A stretch of DNA of 42,096 nucleotides, from assembly GCA_964398655.1 (NCBI GenBank), contig CAYNNG010000014.1:1-42096 (forward strand). Direction: 5' to 3'. A model generated the notes under the pieces. That model did no database searches. It worked only from the letters and a program-made list of their open reading frames with translations, and had not been told where the DNA came from. Within the stretch, counting starts at the first letter, position 1; every line of letters begins with the position of its first letter. The DNA is from SFFI01 sp964398655 (GTDB taxonomy: Bacteria > Bacillota > Clostridia > Saccharofermentanales > DTU023). Of the stretch, positions 41,032 to 42,096 are shown one piece after another. Made by a program: the position numbers and the translations under genes.

Positions 41032-41066
41032 AGCGCTTACTACATGCCTCGCCTTTCAGCGCTTAC
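41032..41066. repeat. Paired AGCGCTTAC direct repeats upstream of the FNT channel gene
   Basis: AGCGCTTAC occurs at 41032-41040 and 41058-41066, 26 bases apart, just upstream of a perfect TATAAT. A third copy lies at 41851-41859 directly before the tRNA-Gly. They could be activator or repressor sites. Confidence 0.4.
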
Positions 41067-41091
41067 AGAATATTATTCCGTTTTAGTGTAT

Positions 41092-41097
41092 TATAAT
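41092..41097 (+). promoter_or_regulatory. TATAAT box of the FNT channel gene
   Basis: A perfect -10 box 73 bases before the start codon with no clear -35, which would suit a promoter dependent on an activator bound at the upstream AGCGCTTAC repeats. Confidence 0.45.
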
Positions 41098-41170
41098 AAG
41101 AGTTTGCTCCCGCCAATTTTAAGGTTTACCATCTTGTCTAGTTGAAATTTTCTCTCATTGAGGTGAATGT

Positions 41171-41794
41171 ATGAAAAATCTCACAACTTTTGTTAAAGGC
41201 ATTATCGCCGGCATCTGTATCGCCTTGGGAGGCACCGTATTTCTCGCCCTGGACAATAAGGTCGTAGGCTCTCTGTTCTTTACAGTCGGGCTCTTTGTAA
41301 TTTGCACTCGCGGCTACAACCTTTTTACGGGCAAAGTTTGCTACAGCTTGGACCAGCCCCTGAGCTGCCTGGGCGACCTTTGCCGGATTTGGCTGGGCAA
41401 CCTCCTCGGTACCTGGGTCTTTGCTCTGGCCCTAAAAGCTACCAGGATTGCCCCTGCCCTAACTGAGAAAGCCCAAGGCATGTGTGAAGTTAAGCTGGGA
41501 GACAATCTCTTTTCTATCTTCATGCTCTCCATCTTCTGCAACATCTTAATCTTCATTGCGGTTGACGGCTTTAAGAACAACCCCCATGAATTGGGCAAAT
41601 ACCTGGCCCTCTTCTTTGGCGTTTGCGTGTTTATCCTCGCGGGTTTTGAGCACTGCGTCGCCAACATGTTCTACATCTCTATTGCCGGTATGTGGTCTGG
41701 CCAAGCCCTGTTATTCATCTTGGTTAACACCCTCGGCAACGCGGTTGGCGGCCTCCTGATCCCCGCCGCCGGCAAGCTCTTGCAAGAAAAATAA
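41171..41794 (+). CDS. Formate/nitrite transporter (FNT) family channel
   Basis: This 207-residue protein has six membrane segments (about 7-27, 31-49, 70-90, 110-133, 139-165, 175-198). The FNT marks are LFTGKVCY after the second segment and GFEHCVANMFYI, whose histidine lies in the pore centre. It is shorter than most FNT proteins (260-285) because the terminal extensions are missing, but all six segments are present. FNT channels pass formate, nitrite, hydrosulfide or lactate as neutral acids; which one is used here cannot be read from sequence. The nearby sulfur enzyme makes hydrosulfide worth considering. The ribosome site is GAGGTG. Confidence 0.87.
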   Translation: MKNLTTFVKGIIAGICIALGGTVFLALDNKVVGSLFFTVGLFVICTRGYNLFTGKVCYSLDQPLSCLGDLCRIWLGNLLGTWVFALALKATRIAPALTEKAQGMCEVKLGDNLFSIFMLSIFCNILIFIAVDGFKNNPHELGKYLALFFGVCVFILAGFEHCVANMFYISIAGMWSGQALLFILVNTLGNAVGGLLIPAAGKLLQEK

Positions 41795-41801
41795 TTTTCG
41801 C

Positions 41802-41830
41802 TTGACAGCGCTCAAAAAGCTTGGTAACAT
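41802..41830 (+). promoter_or_regulatory. Promoter of tRNA-Gly(GCC)
   Basis: A perfect TTGACA (41802-41807), a 17-base spacer and TAACAT (41825-41830), starting 8 bases after the FNT stop codon. Confidence 0.8.
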
Positions 41831-41859
41831 ACACAAGCACTCAAGAAATGAGCGCTTAC

Positions 41860-41934
41860 GCGGGATTAACTCAGTGGTAGAGTGTCACCTTGCCAAGGTG
41901 AAAGTCGCGAGTTCGAATCTCGTATCCCGCTCCA
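41860..41934 (+). tRNA. tRNA-Gly (GCC anticodon)
   Basis: A 75-base cloverleaf with acceptor GCGGGAT/ATCCCGC, anticodon loop TTGCCAA giving GCC (codons GGC/GGU), T-arm GTTCGAA and encoded CCA. Confidence 0.97.
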
Positions 41935-41938
41935 TAAG

Positions 41939-41975
41939 ATGACCGCAATAAGATACATTGTGGTCATTCTTTTTA
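41939..41975 (+). terminator. Hairpin between tRNA-Gly and tRNA-Cys
   Basis: ATGACCGCAAT/ATTGTGGTCAT (41939-41949 with 41957-41967, one G-U) is followed by TCTTTTTAT. It would end part of the tRNA-Gly transcripts; tRNA-Cys would then depend on read-through, since no separate promoter is seen. Confidence 0.65.
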
Positions 41976-41977
41976 TC

Positions 41978-42052
41978 GGCACCATAGCCAAGCGGTAAGG
42001 CCGAGGTCTGCAAAACCTCTATGCTCCAGTTCAAATCTGGATGGTGCCTCCA
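41978..42052 (+). tRNA. tRNA-Cys (GCA anticodon)
   Basis: A 75-base cloverleaf with acceptor GGCACCA/TGGTGCC, anticodon stem GAGGT/ACCTC, loop CTGCAAA giving GCA, T-arm GTTCAAA and encoded CCA. Confidence 0.97.
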
Positions 42053-42056
42053 AATC

Positions 42057-42095
42057 AAGACTCTAGTATTGATACAATCACTAGAGTCTTTTTTA
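42057..42095 (+). terminator. tRNA-Cys terminator
   Basis: AAGACTCTAGT/ACTAGAGTCTT (42057-42067 with 42080-42090) is followed by a T-run to the window end. Confidence 0.9.
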
Positions 42096-42096
42096 T

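Overview
The window reads as chromosomal DNA of an anaerobic, low-to-medium GC Gram-positive bacterium (Bacillota, most likely class Clostridia). The basis is the gene order and gene types: rplU-prp-rpmA-obgE with an extended L27 and its Prp protease; rpsF-ssb-rpsR-rplI-dnaB; tilS-hpt-ftsH; rpmE-prmC-prfA-sua5; Gram-positive wall genes (murC, a FemX-type transferase, a VanY-type peptidase, a DUF368 lipid carrier flippase); and anaerobic redox genes (rubredoxin, 2[4Fe-4S] ferredoxin, 3-hydroxybutyryl-CoA dehydrogenase, an FNT channel). A 100-N run marks a scaffold join, so this is a draft or metagenome assembly. I cannot name the genus.

Layout. 1-660: 3' end of a type I restriction HsdR gene, then a terminator. 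861-1019: a rubredoxin too short for ordinary ORF calling, with its own operator-bearing promoter. 1141-5137 (minus): obgE, rpmA, prp, rplU and murC. 5302-13326 (minus): a peptide ABC transporter operon, oppA-oppB-oppC-dppD-dppF plus a small tail-anchored protein. 13327-13856: a long intergenic stretch with the oppA promoter, a 31-bp-period repeat element and the ftsH terminator. 13857-20613 (minus): ftsH, hpt, tilS, dnaB, rplI, rpsR, ssb, rpsF. 20614-21091: second copy of the repeat element, interrupted by the gap. 21092-24624 (minus): sua5, prfA, prmC, rpmE. 24847-27834: femX-like, SDR and VanY-like genes. 27908-31800 (minus): ferredoxin, DUF368 flippase, two P-II-like proteins and a DUF1538 membrane protein. 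31938-35691: FAD dehydrogenase, peptidase T, GNAT. 35935-39540: a four-domain CoA-disulfide-reductase-like sulfur enzyme, then hbd. 39752-42052: two near-identical tRNA-Gly genes in opposite orientation flanking a cyclophilin lipoprotein and an FNT channel, then tRNA-Cys.

The most unusual content is the peptide transporter. Its OppC permease has a complete seven-blade RCC1-like beta-propeller (about residues 95-376) inserted in the first extracytoplasmic loop. Its DppF/OppF ATPase has about 165 extra, largely helical residues between Walker A and the Q-loop. Its binding protein has a helical insertion and a plain Sec signal peptide with no lipobox cysteine. I infer that the propeller could hold the non-lipidated binding protein at the membrane; this is a hypothesis, not something the sequence proves. 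The second candidate system is an operon joining a DUF1538 membrane protein to a tandem P-II-like protein and a single P-II-like protein, three P-II domains in all, which would suit one pseudo-trimer.

Most promoters found share an extended TGC-TATAAT-like -10 box. Two of them lie so close to the start codon that the mRNAs should be leaderless.
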